A DNA stretch of 64,000 nt from an uncultured Chitinophaga sp. (GCA_902168205.1 CABHOK010000003.1:1550001-1614000); one strand, 5' to 3'; shown: positions 8,762 through 17,484, numbered from the stretch's first letter. Program-made: numbers and translations. Notes: generated by a model from the sequence alone, not told the origin.

Positions 8762-9886
8762 ATGGCGTTTAGTTTTTTTAAGAAATCCAAGCAGGAACCG
8801 AAGAAGGAAGAAACCACACACAGCGGACCGCACTACTACGACCTCAAGGTCAAGTCGATCATTAACGAAACGAAGGATGCCATCACGATTGTATTCGAGC
8901 AACCTTCGGGAAAAAATATAGGGTATAAGTCAGGGCAGTTTTTAACGCTGATCGCCAACGTACAAGGCAAGGAAGTGCGCAGGGCCTATTCATTGTGCAG
9001 CTCACCGTTTGTAGATGAAGACCTGGCCGTAACGGTAAAACGTGTGGAGCAGGGATTGATGTCGAACTGGTTGCCGGATAATCTGAAAGAAGGGCAGACG
9101 CTGAAGGTGATGGAACCGATGGGACAATTCACAACAGAGTACGATGTAAAAGGCAAGCGCCACATCGTAATGTTCTCCGGTGGCTCCGGTATAACTCCGA
9201 TGATCTCCATCATCAAGAGTATACTTTCACAAGAGCCTGACAGCATTGTGTCGTTGATCTATTGCAACCGCGATATAGACAGCATCATCTTCCGCGATGA
9301 ACTTGATAAATGGCAGACGAAATATGAGGGGCGCCTGCATGTTATACATGTACTCGACAACGCTCCGATGAACTGGCAGGGATATTCGGGTTTACTGAAC
9401 CACGAGATGCTTGTAAAATTATTCGAGCGTGTTCCGAACTGGGGCATCGACAAAACTACATACCTGATGTGCGGACCGGAAGGCATGATGAAGAATGTCG
9501 AGACATTACTGGATGTACATAAGATTCCGAAAGAGAAAATTTTCAAAGAGAGCTTTGTGCAAGGTATACTTGATAAGAAAGAGGAGAAGCCCGCGGCCAC
9601 CGGTGATGTCAAAGCACGCGAAGTAACCATTCGCTACGATGGTCAGGAATACAAAGTACAGGTAGAGCCCAACAATACTATACTTCAAAGCGCGCTCGAC
9701 CAGGGAATCGATCTTCCATATTCATGTCAGAGCGGCTTGTGTACAGCTTGCCGCGGTAAAGCATTAAGCGGGCAGGTAAAACTCGATGAAGAAGAAGGAC
9801 TCTCACAATCCGAACGTGCCGAAGGCTACGTACTCACCTGCGTAGGCCACCCGTTGACGGATGATGTAGTCATTGAGATTGGATAA
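8762..9886 (+). CDS. ferredoxin reductase-type flavoprotein with C-terminal 2Fe-2S domain (PaaE-like)
   Basis: Electron-transfer reductase, NAD(P)H to FAD to a plant-type 2Fe-2S cluster. Order of domains: FAD-binding barrel at about 25-125 (RRAYSLCSSP is the RxYS FAD motif), NAD(P)-binding domain at about 130-260 (FSGGSGITPMISII, then MCGPEGMM), and ferredoxin domain at about 285-374 with the cysteine pattern in LPYSCQSGLCTACRGK plus a fourth Cys in YVLTCVGHP. The layout equals phenylacetyl-CoA epoxidase reductase PaaE and related oxygenase reductases, but no paa gene is nearby, so the partner is unknown. The N-terminal 20 residues are Lys-rich. Its stop is followed within 10 bases by a dispersed palindromic repeat. 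Confidence 0.93.
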   Translation: MAFSFFKKSKQEPKKEETTHSGPHYYDLKVKSIINETKDAITIVFEQPSGKNIGYKSGQFLTLIANVQGKEVRRAYSLCSSPFVDEDLAVTVKRVEQGLMSNWLPDNLKEGQTLKVMEPMGQFTTEYDVKGKRHIVMFSGGSGITPMISIIKSILSQEPDSIVSLIYCNRDIDSIIFRDELDKWQTKYEGRLHVIHVLDNAPMNWQGYSGLLNHEMLVKLFERVPNWGIDKTTYLMCGPEGMMKNVETLLDVHKIPKEKIFKESFVQGILDKKEEKPAATGDVKAREVTIRYDGQEYKVQVEPNNTILQSALDQGIDLPYSCQSGLCTACRGKALSGQVKLDEEEGLSQSERAEGYVLTCVGHPLTDDVVIEIG

Positions 9887-9894
9887 TGAGAAAT

Positions 9895-10120
9895 AGCTGC
9901 GAGCTTTGAGCTGTGACTCGCGCGAGAGACAAAGGAAAGGTCGCTGGCTACAAGGTGCTGGTTGCAGGAGGAGTATCTTAATTTAGAGTTGTTGGTACCC
10001 CGGTAATAAGTGAGTATATATCGTCATTAGGAGTAAACACGATAGCAGTTTTTCTACCTTGAAGCCAGCAGCTTGCAGCCAGTAAGCCTTCTGGCAGCTC
10101 GTAGCTCACGGCTCGCAGCT
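9895..10120. repeat. nested palindromic intergenic element, complete copy (family A)
   Basis: Outer arms AGCTGCGAGCTTTGAGCT (from 9895) and AGCTCACGGCTCGCAGCT (ending 10120) are imperfect inverted repeats. Inner arms GCTGGCTACAAGGTGCTGG (from 9943) and CCAGCAGCTTGCAGCCAG (ending 10082) are a second inverted pair. The core of about 90 bases is unique. The element fills the gap between two convergent genes, and its right arm encodes the last residues and the stop codon of the CDF gene. Related copies lie at 37072-37210 and 37960-38021, with a fragment at 18555-18571. It carries no ORF and looks like a REP/MITE-type non-autonomous element. Confidence 0.75.
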
Positions 10121-11107
10121 CTCTTTCAAAGAGTGCTTCTTATTCTCCGAGATATTCTCCACCGTCCAGGTGATCTTTTTTACGAAGTTGTGTTGGCGTA
10201 CGGGGCAGTCGCCTTTGTCGCAGATGGGACATGAGGTCTTGAGACAGCCATCGGTGTGGATGAAGAATTCAACGGAGCTGCCGAAACGATCGCGTACCAG
10301 TCCGGTGAGTTTATCAATTTCAAGGTGAGCTTCGTTTACGTTGAGGTACCACGGCACAGTAAGGTGACAATCCATGTGCAGTTGGTTGCCATATTTGATG
10401 ATGCGCATGTTGTGCAGATCGATCCAGTTCCAGTTACGATTACTGTTCAGCAATCCTACCATTTTTATTAACAGATCACGATCCGTTTCATCCATGATAC
10501 CCGCCAGCGAGCTGCGCAGAATTTTATACCCGGTACGCATGATGATGAGGGCAAACACAATCGCCACTACACTATCGAGCCAGAGTATATTTGTGAAATA
10601 CACTACGATCAATCCGGCTGTTATACCCAGCGTTGTATAGGTGTCTGACTGTAAATGTTTACCGCTGGCATGCAGGGCCATGGAATTGTTGCGCTTGCCG
10701 ATACGAATACAGATCATTCCCATGATATAGTTGAGCAAGGCTGTTATGCAGATCAGGCCCATACCGATGTCGAGCTTGTGAAGTTCCCTGGGGTGAATCA
10801 GGTTGATGATCGCACTGTAGATAATGAAAATGCCGGCGACAAAAATGAGACTGCCCTCCAGGGCAGCCGATATAAATTCAACTTTGCCGTGTCCGTACGG
10901 ATGATCTTCGTCCTGGGGCTTGGCTGCAACGTAGAGGCTATACAAACCAATAAAACCGGCCACGATGTTAACAATACCTTCCAGTGCATCGGTGAGAATG
11001 GCTACCGAATGCGTAAGGTAATAGGCGATCACTTTGACAATCAGGAGAGATACCGAAAGTACCGCCACCCATTTCTGAACTTGAATATTTTTCTTTGCTG
11101 CCTCCAC
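10106..11107 (-). CDS. cation diffusion facilitator (CDF) family metal transporter
   Basis: Inner-membrane metal/proton antiporter. Five to six helices are visible, with the metal-site helix 2 TDALEGIVNIVAG (aspartate present, second acidic position replaced by Asn) and helix 5 HLQSD (HxxxD). A cytoplasmic ferredoxin-like domain follows from about residue 205. The C-terminus is unusual: CLKTSCPICDKGDCPVRQH adds five cysteines that could bind metal. The final four residues and stop are encoded by the right arm of the palindromic repeat at 9895-10120. It is the last gene of a four-gene minus-strand operon, 33 bases after the CBU_0592-like gene. Metal specificity is not predictable here. Confidence 0.9.
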   Translation of the reverse strand: MEAAKKNIQVQKWVAVLSVSLLIVKVIAYYLTHSVAILTDALEGIVNIVAGFIGLYSLYVAAKPQDEDHPYGHGKVEFISAALEGSLIFVAGIFIIYSAIINLIHPRELHKLDIGMGLICITALLNYIMGMICIRIGKRNNSMALHASGKHLQSDTYTTLGITAGLIVVYFTNILWLDSVVAIVFALIIMRTGYKILRSSLAGIMDETDRDLLIKMVGLLNSNRNWNWIDLHNMRIIKYGNQLHMDCHLTVPWYLNVNEAHLEIDKLTGLVRDRFGSSVEFFIHTDGCLKTSCPICDKGDCPVRQHNFVKKITWTVENISENKKHSLKESCEP

Positions 11108-11140
11108 GATCTATAACCCAGGATGGGGCGCAAATAACAA

Positions 11141-11389
11141 TTATCTTTTTGATTTTCGAAGCAATTTTATGACTGCGGGAATGGCAATAATAACCCACAC
11201 CACGTTGATGAACGTATTGGCAAACGCACCTTTATAAATAGAATAGATAATGAGCAGTAAACCTCCCGTGATGTTCAGAAAATAGAACAGGAACGTGTCG
11301 GACCGCAACCGTTGATAACTGTTTAGTCCATAAGCAATAATAACTTCAAACGAGCCGATCCAGCCCAGTATTTCGATTAGCGTTTCCAT
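11141..11389 (-). CDS. CBU_0592-like small integral membrane protein
   Basis: An 82-residue protein that is almost entirely membrane: three hydrophobic segments (about 5-22, 33-50, 55-74) and a basic end (KLLRKSKR). The pattern GWIGSFEVIIAYGLNS...FYFLNITGGLLLI is typical of the CBU_0592/YgjV-like family of half-SWEET-sized membrane proteins of unknown function. It lies between the barrel protein gene (43 bases upstream) and the CDF gene (33 bases downstream), probably co-transcribed. Confidence 0.8.
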   Translation of the reverse strand: METLIEILGWIGSFEVIIAYGLNSYQRLRSDTFLFYFLNITGGLLLIIYSIYKGAFANTFINVVWVIIAIPAVIKLLRKSKR

Positions 11390-11432
11390 CGTGTGACAAA
11401 ATACAAAGATGTTTGTGAGAACGTTCGAACGT

Positions 11433-13487
11433 TCAGAATTTTATGCGTGTCTGAAATTTTAGATCGCTGCGCACAGAGCCGTCCGTCTTATCAACCCCCG
11501 AACCAATCGCATCACGGTCGGTATACTGTGTGTCTGCATAGCGGACCCAGAAACTTACGTACGAATTGAGTTTATACTCCAGTAGTATATACCGGCGGAT
11601 GCCTCTGCCATAATAGGCTGGCAATGAAAACGCGAGCCATACATCATTCTCATATACATATTGCCGGTTGTCGTAGTCATCGGTATCAAACAACGCATAC
11701 CGCGCAGTAACTTCGAGTTTTCGCATGTTGAAACGAATGTCTTGTATCAACACCATGCCGCGGGTTGTCTGGTGATGAATGGAGTAAGAACTGAATTGCA
11801 ACCGTGTTTTAAAACGAACATGATCGGATGCACCAATGTCACTGCTGATCCAGTAATTATACTTTCTGCCCCGATCAGTTGTGTAAAGCGTTGATGCCGG
11901 TGATGCTATATTCCGAACCTTTGCCTCTTCACGAATTTGTGCGAACAGCGTAGTCTTTCGTGAAGGTTGGTAATTGACCCGTACCAACCACTCATGCCCG
12001 TCAGAGGGAGTGTAGATGCGATAGCGTAGCCACGCAAACTGAAACAGGTCTATATAGCCGGTAACATTAAGCCTGCGGTGAAAGGTATATTTCCAACCCC
12101 AGTATGTGCCGCGTTCATTCTGTGTCGTACTCCCTTCAGCAAATGCGTTGGAATAGAACGCATGGTACGACCGATCGAAATTCCGGTAGAGTAAAGCGAG
12201 ATCAACACGCGGAGCCATATTCCAGAGAACACCCGCTACATACGCGCTGCCGCCATGAAGCGAATGTGAAAACTCACTGAAGAACGCTGCGTTACGAAGT
12301 GTATAATTCAGATAGCTCCCTATATTTTCATTGCGCGTTCCGCTGAATATAAACTGGTTATAGCGTGTGGCAGTCTTTGCTACGGCATGGTCATACACAA
12401 TCTGGTTGTAGAGTATACCGGCATCCATTCGCTGGGTTTTGTATTGGATAACGCTTCCTAAATTCTGTTCACCTGTCGCAGCTCGTTTCGCCAGTTCTTT
12501 TTCGTTTCGGTGTAGTCCGGTAGTGATCAGCGAAGATATGATCGATGTTTCCTGTATACTATCACTAACCTGTGCATCGCGTTTGGTGCTCGAGAAGAAC
12601 CCTGACCAGTATATATTTCGGGAAACTTCCAATGTAGCAGCGATGCCGCGCAGGTTACCTGCTTCGGAAAACGATGTATAGGGTAAATGGCCGATGTTGC
12701 TTCTGCGTACAGTCGTGATGGTTTCTCCGCCTTTCCCCATCCCAAATATACCTCCGATCATCAGTCCTTGTCCAAACTGGCTTTGAAAGTCTCCGATAAC
12801 AAGGTTCTTCAGCCTGCCTTTGTTTTGCAACTGCGCATGAAAAGATATATAGTCAAATCCATATTGATGTCGCGATTGATTCCAGGTCATTTGTTCACCA
12901 GCATCTTTCTCGGCTGAAAATCCAAAACTGAAATCACCCGGCCTGCTTGAACGGAAGCGAACCGAGAGTTTATCAGGCGATCCTTTAAAATGATTATCGG
13001 CATCTGTCTCCGATCGAAAGCCTGCTTTGGTTTGTAACATGCGTTCATAGCGCATGATGAAGTAATTATCAGATTCATCTTTTACCCGTTGCCAAAGCGA
13101 GCGGTTAATGGTGGAGGCCGGATCCCGAACCTGTATATAAGGAGTTATCTTTTGAATGGTAACCAGATCGAATCCCGGCACAGCCTGCAATTCATAGACT
13201 GAAAGTAAATATCCGTTTATAAGCCGGTACTCCAGCAGGTTTTTAATTTGCTCTTCACTCAGGATTTTGAGAAAGCGAAGTTCTTCATCCGTGGCTTCGT
13301 TAACATCAAGCGGGTGGGCGAGAAGCTGTGCAAGATTATCGTAGAGATCTTCGTAATTCAGGTCAAGATCTTGTGCACCGTAGAGGTCGTCTGCGATCTT
13401 TTGAAAAACATTTTCACCATCAACAGCGTCCTGCGCGAACACAAGTAGCGTTCCCGACATAAACAACATTAGCAGTAAATATCTCAT
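11433..13487 (-). CDS. secreted helix-hairpin-helix domain plus outer-membrane beta-barrel protein
   Basis: Exported protein of 684 residues with signal peptide (MRYLLLMLFMSGTLLVFAQ). At about 50-125 it has two ComEA-like HhH motifs (LDVNEATDEELRFLKILSEE, then LSVYELQAVPGFDLVTIQKI). From about 150 onward, alternating aromatic beta-strands (FSFGFSAEKDAG..., WKYTFHRRLNVTGYIDLFQF) build an outer-membrane barrel ending in a typical terminal strand (LKFQTRIKF). The architecture is common in Bacteroidota; whether the HhH part binds DNA outside the cytoplasm is unproven. Its start overlaps the stop of the PorV-like gene by four bases (ATGA), so the two are translationally coupled. Confidence 0.85.
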   Translation of the reverse strand: MRYLLLMLFMSGTLLVFAQDAVDGENVFQKIADDLYGAQDLDLNYEDLYDNLAQLLAHPLDVNEATDEELRFLKILSEEQIKNLLEYRLINGYLLSVYELQAVPGFDLVTIQKITPYIQVRDPASTINRSLWQRVKDESDNYFIMRYERMLQTKAGFRSETDADNHFKGSPDKLSVRFRSSRPGDFSFGFSAEKDAGEQMTWNQSRHQYGFDYISFHAQLQNKGRLKNLVIGDFQSQFGQGLMIGGIFGMGKGGETITTVRRSNIGHLPYTSFSEAGNLRGIAATLEVSRNIYWSGFFSSTKRDAQVSDSIQETSIISSLITTGLHRNEKELAKRAATGEQNLGSVIQYKTQRMDAGILYNQIVYDHAVAKTATRYNQFIFSGTRNENIGSYLNYTLRNAAFFSEFSHSLHGGSAYVAGVLWNMAPRVDLALLYRNFDRSYHAFYSNAFAEGSTTQNERGTYWGWKYTFHRRLNVTGYIDLFQFAWLRYRIYTPSDGHEWLVRVNYQPSRKTTLFAQIREEAKVRNIASPASTLYTTDRGRKYNYWISSDIGASDHVRFKTRLQFSSYSIHHQTTRGMVLIQDIRFNMRKLEVTARYALFDTDDYDNRQYVYENDVWLAFSLPAYYGRGIRRYILLEYKLNSYVSFWVRYADTQYTDRDAIGSGVDKTDGSVRSDLKFQTRIKF

Positions 13488-14302
13488 GGACGTTTCGCTT
13501 TCAAACGGTAAGCAACGGTAGCCTGGTGACGTGCTCCCTGTTCGGTGTTTTGCATAAAGGCATAGTCAATGCGAAACTTCTCGGGCTTGAAGCCGAGTCC
13601 GACAAACGCAGCATTGGGTTTCAGGTTAACCCCGGTACGAAACCAGAATTTTTTATAGAACTCATATTCAAGTCCGGCTTTCCACACCGGTGTATACTCC
13701 AGATCTTTCTCCAGCTCGGATGTTACCAGCAGTTTATCAGTAGGCGTAAAAGCTATACCTACCGTGAGTGTTGTGGGGAGCCGCTCATCGTCTTCCGAAA
13801 GTGTCGGCTGGTTAATGTTGGAAATATAGGCTCCGACCGAGAACGCTGACGATAAGGTTGCAATACCACCAAACCCTAAACTCAATACACCTTTATTTCC
13901 AAAACCTTCTGCATGGTATTGTATATAGTTTAAACGTATACCGAGCGAAGCCAGACCAAACGTGTTGCTGAAACCGGCCGTGACAACTTGTTCGTTATAG
14001 AGGTCATCGCCAAAACGAAATATACCTATACCGGTAACTCCGAAGGATATCGGTAATATAGCAACAGCAGCCATGGTGTTAAATGCCGCTATACCGGGTC
14101 GCGCTTCGTATGTGCAGGCCGTTGTAATCTGATTTACTTTCGCAAGACCACCTATATTATTGAAAACAGACCATTCATCGGTGAGTGCGGCAGAAGCAAG
14201 GCCTAAGCCCTGCGCACGAGCACCCATTTGTGTAGAGGCACTTTGTGCGAATATAGTATAGGGTATACATGTCAGGCATGCTATAAGTACTAATTTTATC
14301 AC
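13484..14302 (-). CDS. PorV/FadL-like outer-membrane beta-barrel protein
   Basis: A signal peptide (IACLTCIPYTIFAQ) is followed by the SASTQMGARAQGLGLASAAL block and WSVFNNIGGLAKV, which resemble the N-terminal plug strand of PorV/PorQ and UPF0164 outer-membrane proteins. The rest is amphipathic beta-strand ending in QATVAYRLKAK. It is the first gene of an operon with the HhH-barrel protein (four-base overlap). In Bacteroidota such barrels serve type IX secretion or lipid uptake; nothing here decides between them. Confidence 0.8.
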   Translation of the reverse strand: MIKLVLIACLTCIPYTIFAQSASTQMGARAQGLGLASAALTDEWSVFNNIGGLAKVNQITTACTYEARPGIAAFNTMAAVAILPISFGVTGIGIFRFGDDLYNEQVVTAGFSNTFGLASLGIRLNYIQYHAEGFGNKGVLSLGFGGIATLSSAFSVGAYISNINQPTLSEDDERLPTTLTVGIAFTPTDKLLVTSELEKDLEYTPVWKAGLEYEFYKKFWFRTGVNLKPNAAFVGLGFKPEKFRIDYAFMQNTEQGARHQATVAYRLKAKRP

Positions 14303-14436
14303 AACGTTTTTAATTGATACCGGCTAAAAGTAGCGGGTTGTAAAGCATTGCTCCAAGCGAATGGAAGAAGATATTAATGCGGTATCAGGACGAAATATAG
14401 CGTCCCTGTTATAGAATGAAATCGTTCGGTTGTTAT

Positions 14437-14461
14437 GTACTATATATAGTACTATATATAC
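14437..14461. repeat. AT-rich palindrome GTACTATATATAGTAC plus overlapping half
   Basis: A perfect 16-bp palindrome at 14437-14452 is followed directly by a second half-unit (ACTATATATAC), making overlapping direct and inverted copies. It lies 135 bases before the PorV-like start and after the lipoprotein stop. It could be a regulator site or an AT-extrusion point; no function is claimed. Confidence 0.5.
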
Positions 14462-14508
14462 TTGAAGAGGCGAAATATACCGGATAAATCCGGTGCGTAG
14501 AGAGAATG

Positions 14509-14877
14509 TTACTCTACGCTGATCTCTTTGGCAAGACCCATCGCGTTAAAGCGAATGGCCAGTCTCAAAGCACTGTCAGAATGTTGCTCGCACTCGGGTG
14601 CAGGTTGCAGATAATAGTAGTAGAATTTCTGGTTACGCTTGTAGAGTTCGTTACGATCAGGTTTACCCAGAACCTGTACAATTTCCATTTCACTCAGGCC
14701 GAGCAATGCAGCCTTCTGTTCTTTCAGTGTTTCGATGGAGGTAACACGGGCACCACTGCATCCGTTCTTGTCATTCATCCATACTTCCGTTTCAATACCT
14801 TTCAATTCCGGTAACGGCTTTCTGCACGACAGGCACATCAGGCATACCAGCAGACAACCAACACTAAGACTTCTCAT
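14509..14877 (-). CDS. small putative lipoprotein of unknown function
   Basis: 122 residues with a lipoprotein signal: hydrophobic MRSLSVGCLLVCLMCLSC with the acylated cysteine at about residue 18 (LMCLSC lipobox-like). The mature part has a SmpA/BamE-like feel (LGLSEMEIVQVLGKPDRNEL then a YYYYLQP strand), which suggests the small outer-membrane lipoprotein fold, but that is inference. It overlaps the stop of the upstream hydroxylase gene by 14 bases and is co-transcribed with it. Confidence 0.75.
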   Translation of the reverse strand: MRSLSVGCLLVCLMCLSCRKPLPELKGIETEVWMNDKNGCSGARVTSIETLKEQKAALLGLSEMEIVQVLGKPDRNELYKRNQKFYYYYLQPAPECEQHSDSALRLAIRFNAMGLAKEISVE

Positions 14878-16099
14878 GCGTACAAATAAAATAAAACCAG
14901 CTTGCTGAAATTATAAAATATAGCGCACCCACACCGTACAGCCACACAGGCCATGTATTAAGGTACACCGCTACTATCAGAAGGGCTGGGTATAAAACGA
15001 TGCGGAACCACTCGGTCCGCTTTACCCACGCTCGTCCTTCAAATAACACGCTGCAATTTACAACCACAACCGAGATGAGGATAGTAATAAACAGATTTTC
15101 TGTTGTTGTAAAACGATCACTTCCATCGGCCTGCTTCTGACTGAATAGAAACAACGCAGTGCCCGCCAGGCAAAGTACATATTGAAAGAGCACATAGCTG
15201 GTTAATAACAGACCGGAAGGAGTTTCGTATTTCCGGTACGCGGCTTTATCAACAGCCGGTGCTGCGCGGTAGCCACCAAGATAGTCGGGGAGCCACCCCG
15301 GTTTTTTAAAGAGGTAGCGGATGCGGTCGCTCCATTTCGGAATGCGCTGCAGATCTTTTTGCATATCAACATAATGACTCACGTTGGCAAACACGGCATT
15401 CCAGCTGTTAAGCGGTTTGGTAATGCCGTAGGTGGGCTTCTCTTCTTCAGCCTGAAAGGTGCCAAACATCCGGTCCCAAATGATGAGCGACCCTGCGTGG
15501 TTCTTGTCGATATACTTCGGATCACGACCGTGATGCACGCGATGATGAGACGGTGTGTTAAAGACATATTCGAACCATCCGAGTTTACCGATCGTCTCGG
15601 TGTGTATCCAGAATTGGTAGAGTGTGTTGAGTGAAGAGATCAATACAAAGTCGAGTGTTTCAAATCCAAAGAAGGCAATGGGAAGACTGAAGCCGAACGT
15701 CCACACTACTTGCAATGAACTTTGACGGAGCGCTACCGACAAGTTATACTCTTCGCTCTGATGATGCACAACATGACCACCCCAGAACAGATTTACCTCG
15801 TGGCTCATACGATGAGCCCAGTAATAAGAGAGGTCAACCAGCAGGAAAAGTACAAGCCAGTATAGTGCGTTACGCTCCCAGGTGAAGAGCGTGTAGTGTT
15901 CAAATAAATACTGGTAAGCGCCAACTGCGAATATCTTCAGAAACAACCCGGAGAGTTGCTGGGTAATGCCGCAGCTCAGGTTGGCAATGGTATCGGGCAG
16001 GCGGTAAAGTTTTTGATGCGTAAAGCGTTCGATCAGCAATTCAATGCCGATCAATAAAAAGAAGATCGGGATGGATAGTACAATTGGGTTTGGGCTCAT
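14864..16099 (-). CDS. sterol desaturase / fatty acid hydroxylase superfamily membrane protein
   Basis: Integral membrane di-iron enzyme. The three histidine boxes are intact: HRMSHE, HVVHHQ and HRVHHG at about residues 95-190, in the arrangement that binds two irons. About eight hydrophobic helices surround them, including a C-terminal group of four (YVLFQYVLCLAGTALFLF, ILISVVVVNCSVLF). The length (411) and the extra C-terminal helices resemble alkylglycerol monooxygenase-type members more than short desaturases. Candidate substrates are membrane lipids. It is the leading gene of a two-gene operon with the lipoprotein. Confidence 0.9.
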   Translation of the reverse strand: MSPNPIVLSIPIFFLLIGIELLIERFTHQKLYRLPDTIANLSCGITQQLSGLFLKIFAVGAYQYLFEHYTLFTWERNALYWLVLFLLVDLSYYWAHRMSHEVNLFWGGHVVHHQSEEYNLSVALRQSSLQVVWTFGFSLPIAFFGFETLDFVLISSLNTLYQFWIHTETIGKLGWFEYVFNTPSHHRVHHGRDPKYIDKNHAGSLIIWDRMFGTFQAEEEKPTYGITKPLNSWNAVFANVSHYVDMQKDLQRIPKWSDRIRYLFKKPGWLPDYLGGYRAAPAVDKAAYRKYETPSGLLLTSYVLFQYVLCLAGTALFLFSQKQADGSDRFTTTENLFITILISVVVVNCSVLFEGRAWVKRTEWFRIVLYPALLIVAVYLNTWPVWLYGVGALYFIISASWFYFICTHEKS

Positions 16100-16169
16100 G
16101 GTGGTTTAGGTTGTAGCGAGTTATGGCTGTCTATGTTTTCATACGAGCAGAAGGGAAGGTGAAAGTTCT

Positions 16170-16204
16170 AAAAACAAAAAGCGATAGTAGGAGATACCAT
16201 CGCT
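16170..16204 (-). terminator. intrinsic terminator of the H1-like gene
   Basis: Reading the minus strand, AGCGATGG pairs with CTATCGCT (16197-16204 with 16180-16187) and is followed by TTTTTGTTTT. It begins 25 bases after the stop of the Lys/Ala-rich protein. Confidence 0.8.
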
Positions 16205-16228
16205 CTTCTGATTTTTTCAGGATAAAGA

Positions 16229-16675
16229 TCAGTTACCGCTGAAGAGATTTTTTTGGGCGTCATCAACTTTGTTTTCAGCAGCTTCTTTTACTTCGGCTGC
16301 TTTCTCTTCAATAGCGCTGACAACAGATGATACTTTTTCTACTACTGCATCTTTAAGCTCTACAGCTTTTTCTACAGCAGCAGCAGATAAGTCTGCAGCC
16401 TTCTCGGTTACAGCTTTCTTAACGGCCTTCGCCTTGGTTGCTACTTTGCTGGTAAATGATTTTTTAGCTGCCTTCTTCGGAGTTTTTTTAGCGGCTTTCT
16501 TAACAGCCTTCACTGCTTTTTTAGCAGCTTTCTTCGGAGCCTTCGCAGCTTTTTTAGCGCTCTTTTTTGCCGCCTTTGTTGCCTTCTTGGCAACTTTTTT
16601 AGCGGCTTTCTTAACAGCTTTCTTCGCTGTTTTTTTAGCAGCTTTCTTAGATGTTTTCTTTGCTTTTTTTGCCAT
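16229..16675 (-). CDS. histone H1-like Lys/Ala-rich DNA-binding protein
   Basis: 148 residues; the first 90 are almost only K, A, T and P in KKAAKKT-type repeats, resembling the C-terminal tail of eukaryotic H1 and the bacterial H1-like proteins (AlgP, HctB-like). From about residue 90 the character changes to an acidic, Ala-rich helix (ADLSAAAVEKAVELKDAVVE...) ending in DDAQKNLFSGN. It is likely a nucleoid-associated protein that coats DNA non-specifically. A single-gene unit with its own terminator. The repeat-rich opposite strand also gives an open frame, which is an artefact of composition. Confidence 0.85.
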   Translation of the reverse strand: MAKKAKKTSKKAAKKTAKKAVKKAAKKVAKKATKAAKKSAKKAAKAPKKAAKKAVKAVKKAAKKTPKKAAKKSFTSKVATKAKAVKKAVTEKAADLSAAAVEKAVELKDAVVEKVSSVVSAIEEKAAEVKEAAENKVDDAQKNLFSGN

Positions 16676-16997
16676 AGCGGTGAATGTTATGTATTAGGTA
16701 CCGAAAAGTTAGTTAATAATCTTTTTACTTCTGAAGGAATATATAGATTTTATTCAAAATATATCTCTTCATGTAGCATGGTGTATACCTTGCAGCAGGT
16801 ATGGATATGCACTATAGCGGTGCGTTTTACTTCGGTTATCCATGCCGGTAAATACATTCAGCGGAACAAGACTATAGTTCGTTACTCGCACGTCTTCCTG
16901 CGTACGCTGCGTGTATAGATCGCGTTAATATAGCTGAAAATAAAGCTTTTGGCCATGTTGTATGCTTGCAGACATCAACAGATATAGCATCGTTCAG
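16676..16997. other. 322-base intergenic region, no gene seen
   Basis: This region lies between the start of the H1-like gene and the stop of the hxlR gene, both on the minus strand. It should contain the H1-like promoter. I see AT-rich patches (ATATATAGATTTTATTC near 16740) but no clear box, no ORF with coding character and no strong hairpin. Confidence 0.5.
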
Positions 16998-17408
16998 CTA
17001 CACCAGTACACCGGTAGAACGATCGGCAGAAGCTTCCGGTATACCCGTTGCACATTTCTTTACATCATGCATGCGCGGAATGTTGTGGCGGATCATTTCT
17101 TTCTCCGCCCAATCGCTTAACAGCTTGATGAACGGTATAAGCTCATGACCACTGCCGGTAAGTTGATACTCCACCCGTGGCGGAAGTTCTATATACTCAT
17201 GGCGTGTTATCAGTCCGTCATCTTCCAGTTCCCGTAAGGCTTGCGTCAGCATTTTGGGTGTTATACCGGTAACGGCTTTTCGCAGCTGGCCATAGCGCAG
17301 CAGCCCTTCGCCCAGGTGCCAGAGAATCCGGCCCTTATGTTTACCTCCGATGTGTTGAAAACCATAGTCAACAGAGCATTGAGGTGCAGTGTCTTTTTGC
17401 TTCTTCAT
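16998..17408 (-). CDS. HxlR-family winged-helix transcriptional regulator
   Basis: 136 residues matching the HxlR/MarR-like winged helix: HIGGKHKGRILWHLGEG, FxxLRKAVTGITPKMLTQAL recognition helix, ALRELEDDGLITRHEY and the wing PPRVEYQLTGSG. An N-terminal cysteine (residue 10, APQCSVDY) is in the position used for thiol or electrophile sensing in several relatives. It is divergent from a quinone oxidoreductase gene with a shared 129-base promoter region holding a long inverted repeat, so it most likely controls that gene and itself. Confidence 0.9.
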   Translation of the reverse strand: MKKQKDTAPQCSVDYGFQHIGGKHKGRILWHLGEGLLRYGQLRKAVTGITPKMLTQALRELEDDGLITRHEYIELPPRVEYQLTGSGHELIPFIKLLSDWAEKEMIRHNIPRMHDVKKCATGIPEASADRSTGVLV

Positions 17409-17444
17409 ATACCTGAAAATTTTTTCTGACTGATTATCACCGTT

Positions 17445-17484
17445 AGTATCCTTTTGGTGCGCAGGGTACCAAAAAGTGCATACT
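17445..17484. promoter_or_regulatory. inverted-repeat operator in the hxlR/oxidoreductase promoter region
   Basis: AGTATCCTTTTGGT (17445-17458) is mirrored by ACCAAAAAGTGCATACT (17468-17484), a 40-base imperfect palindrome. Its AGTAT...ATACT ends fit the AGTATC-type boxes reported for HxlR-family regulators. It lies between the two divergent starts, 37 bases from hxlR and 53 bases from the oxidoreductase ATG. Confidence 0.65.

Noticed and set aside
9895-10120. Interpretation of the palindromic element as a simple terminator
   Set aside because: It is 226 bases long with nested arms and a unique core, and recurs elsewhere with the same order; it may terminate transcription incidentally, but that does not explain its structure.
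16269-16697. Plus-strand Ala/Phe-rich frame opposite the H1-like gene
   Set aside because: It is the reverse of Lys/Ala codons (AAG/GCT giving AGC/CTT); no start signal, and the minus-strand protein has its own terminator.
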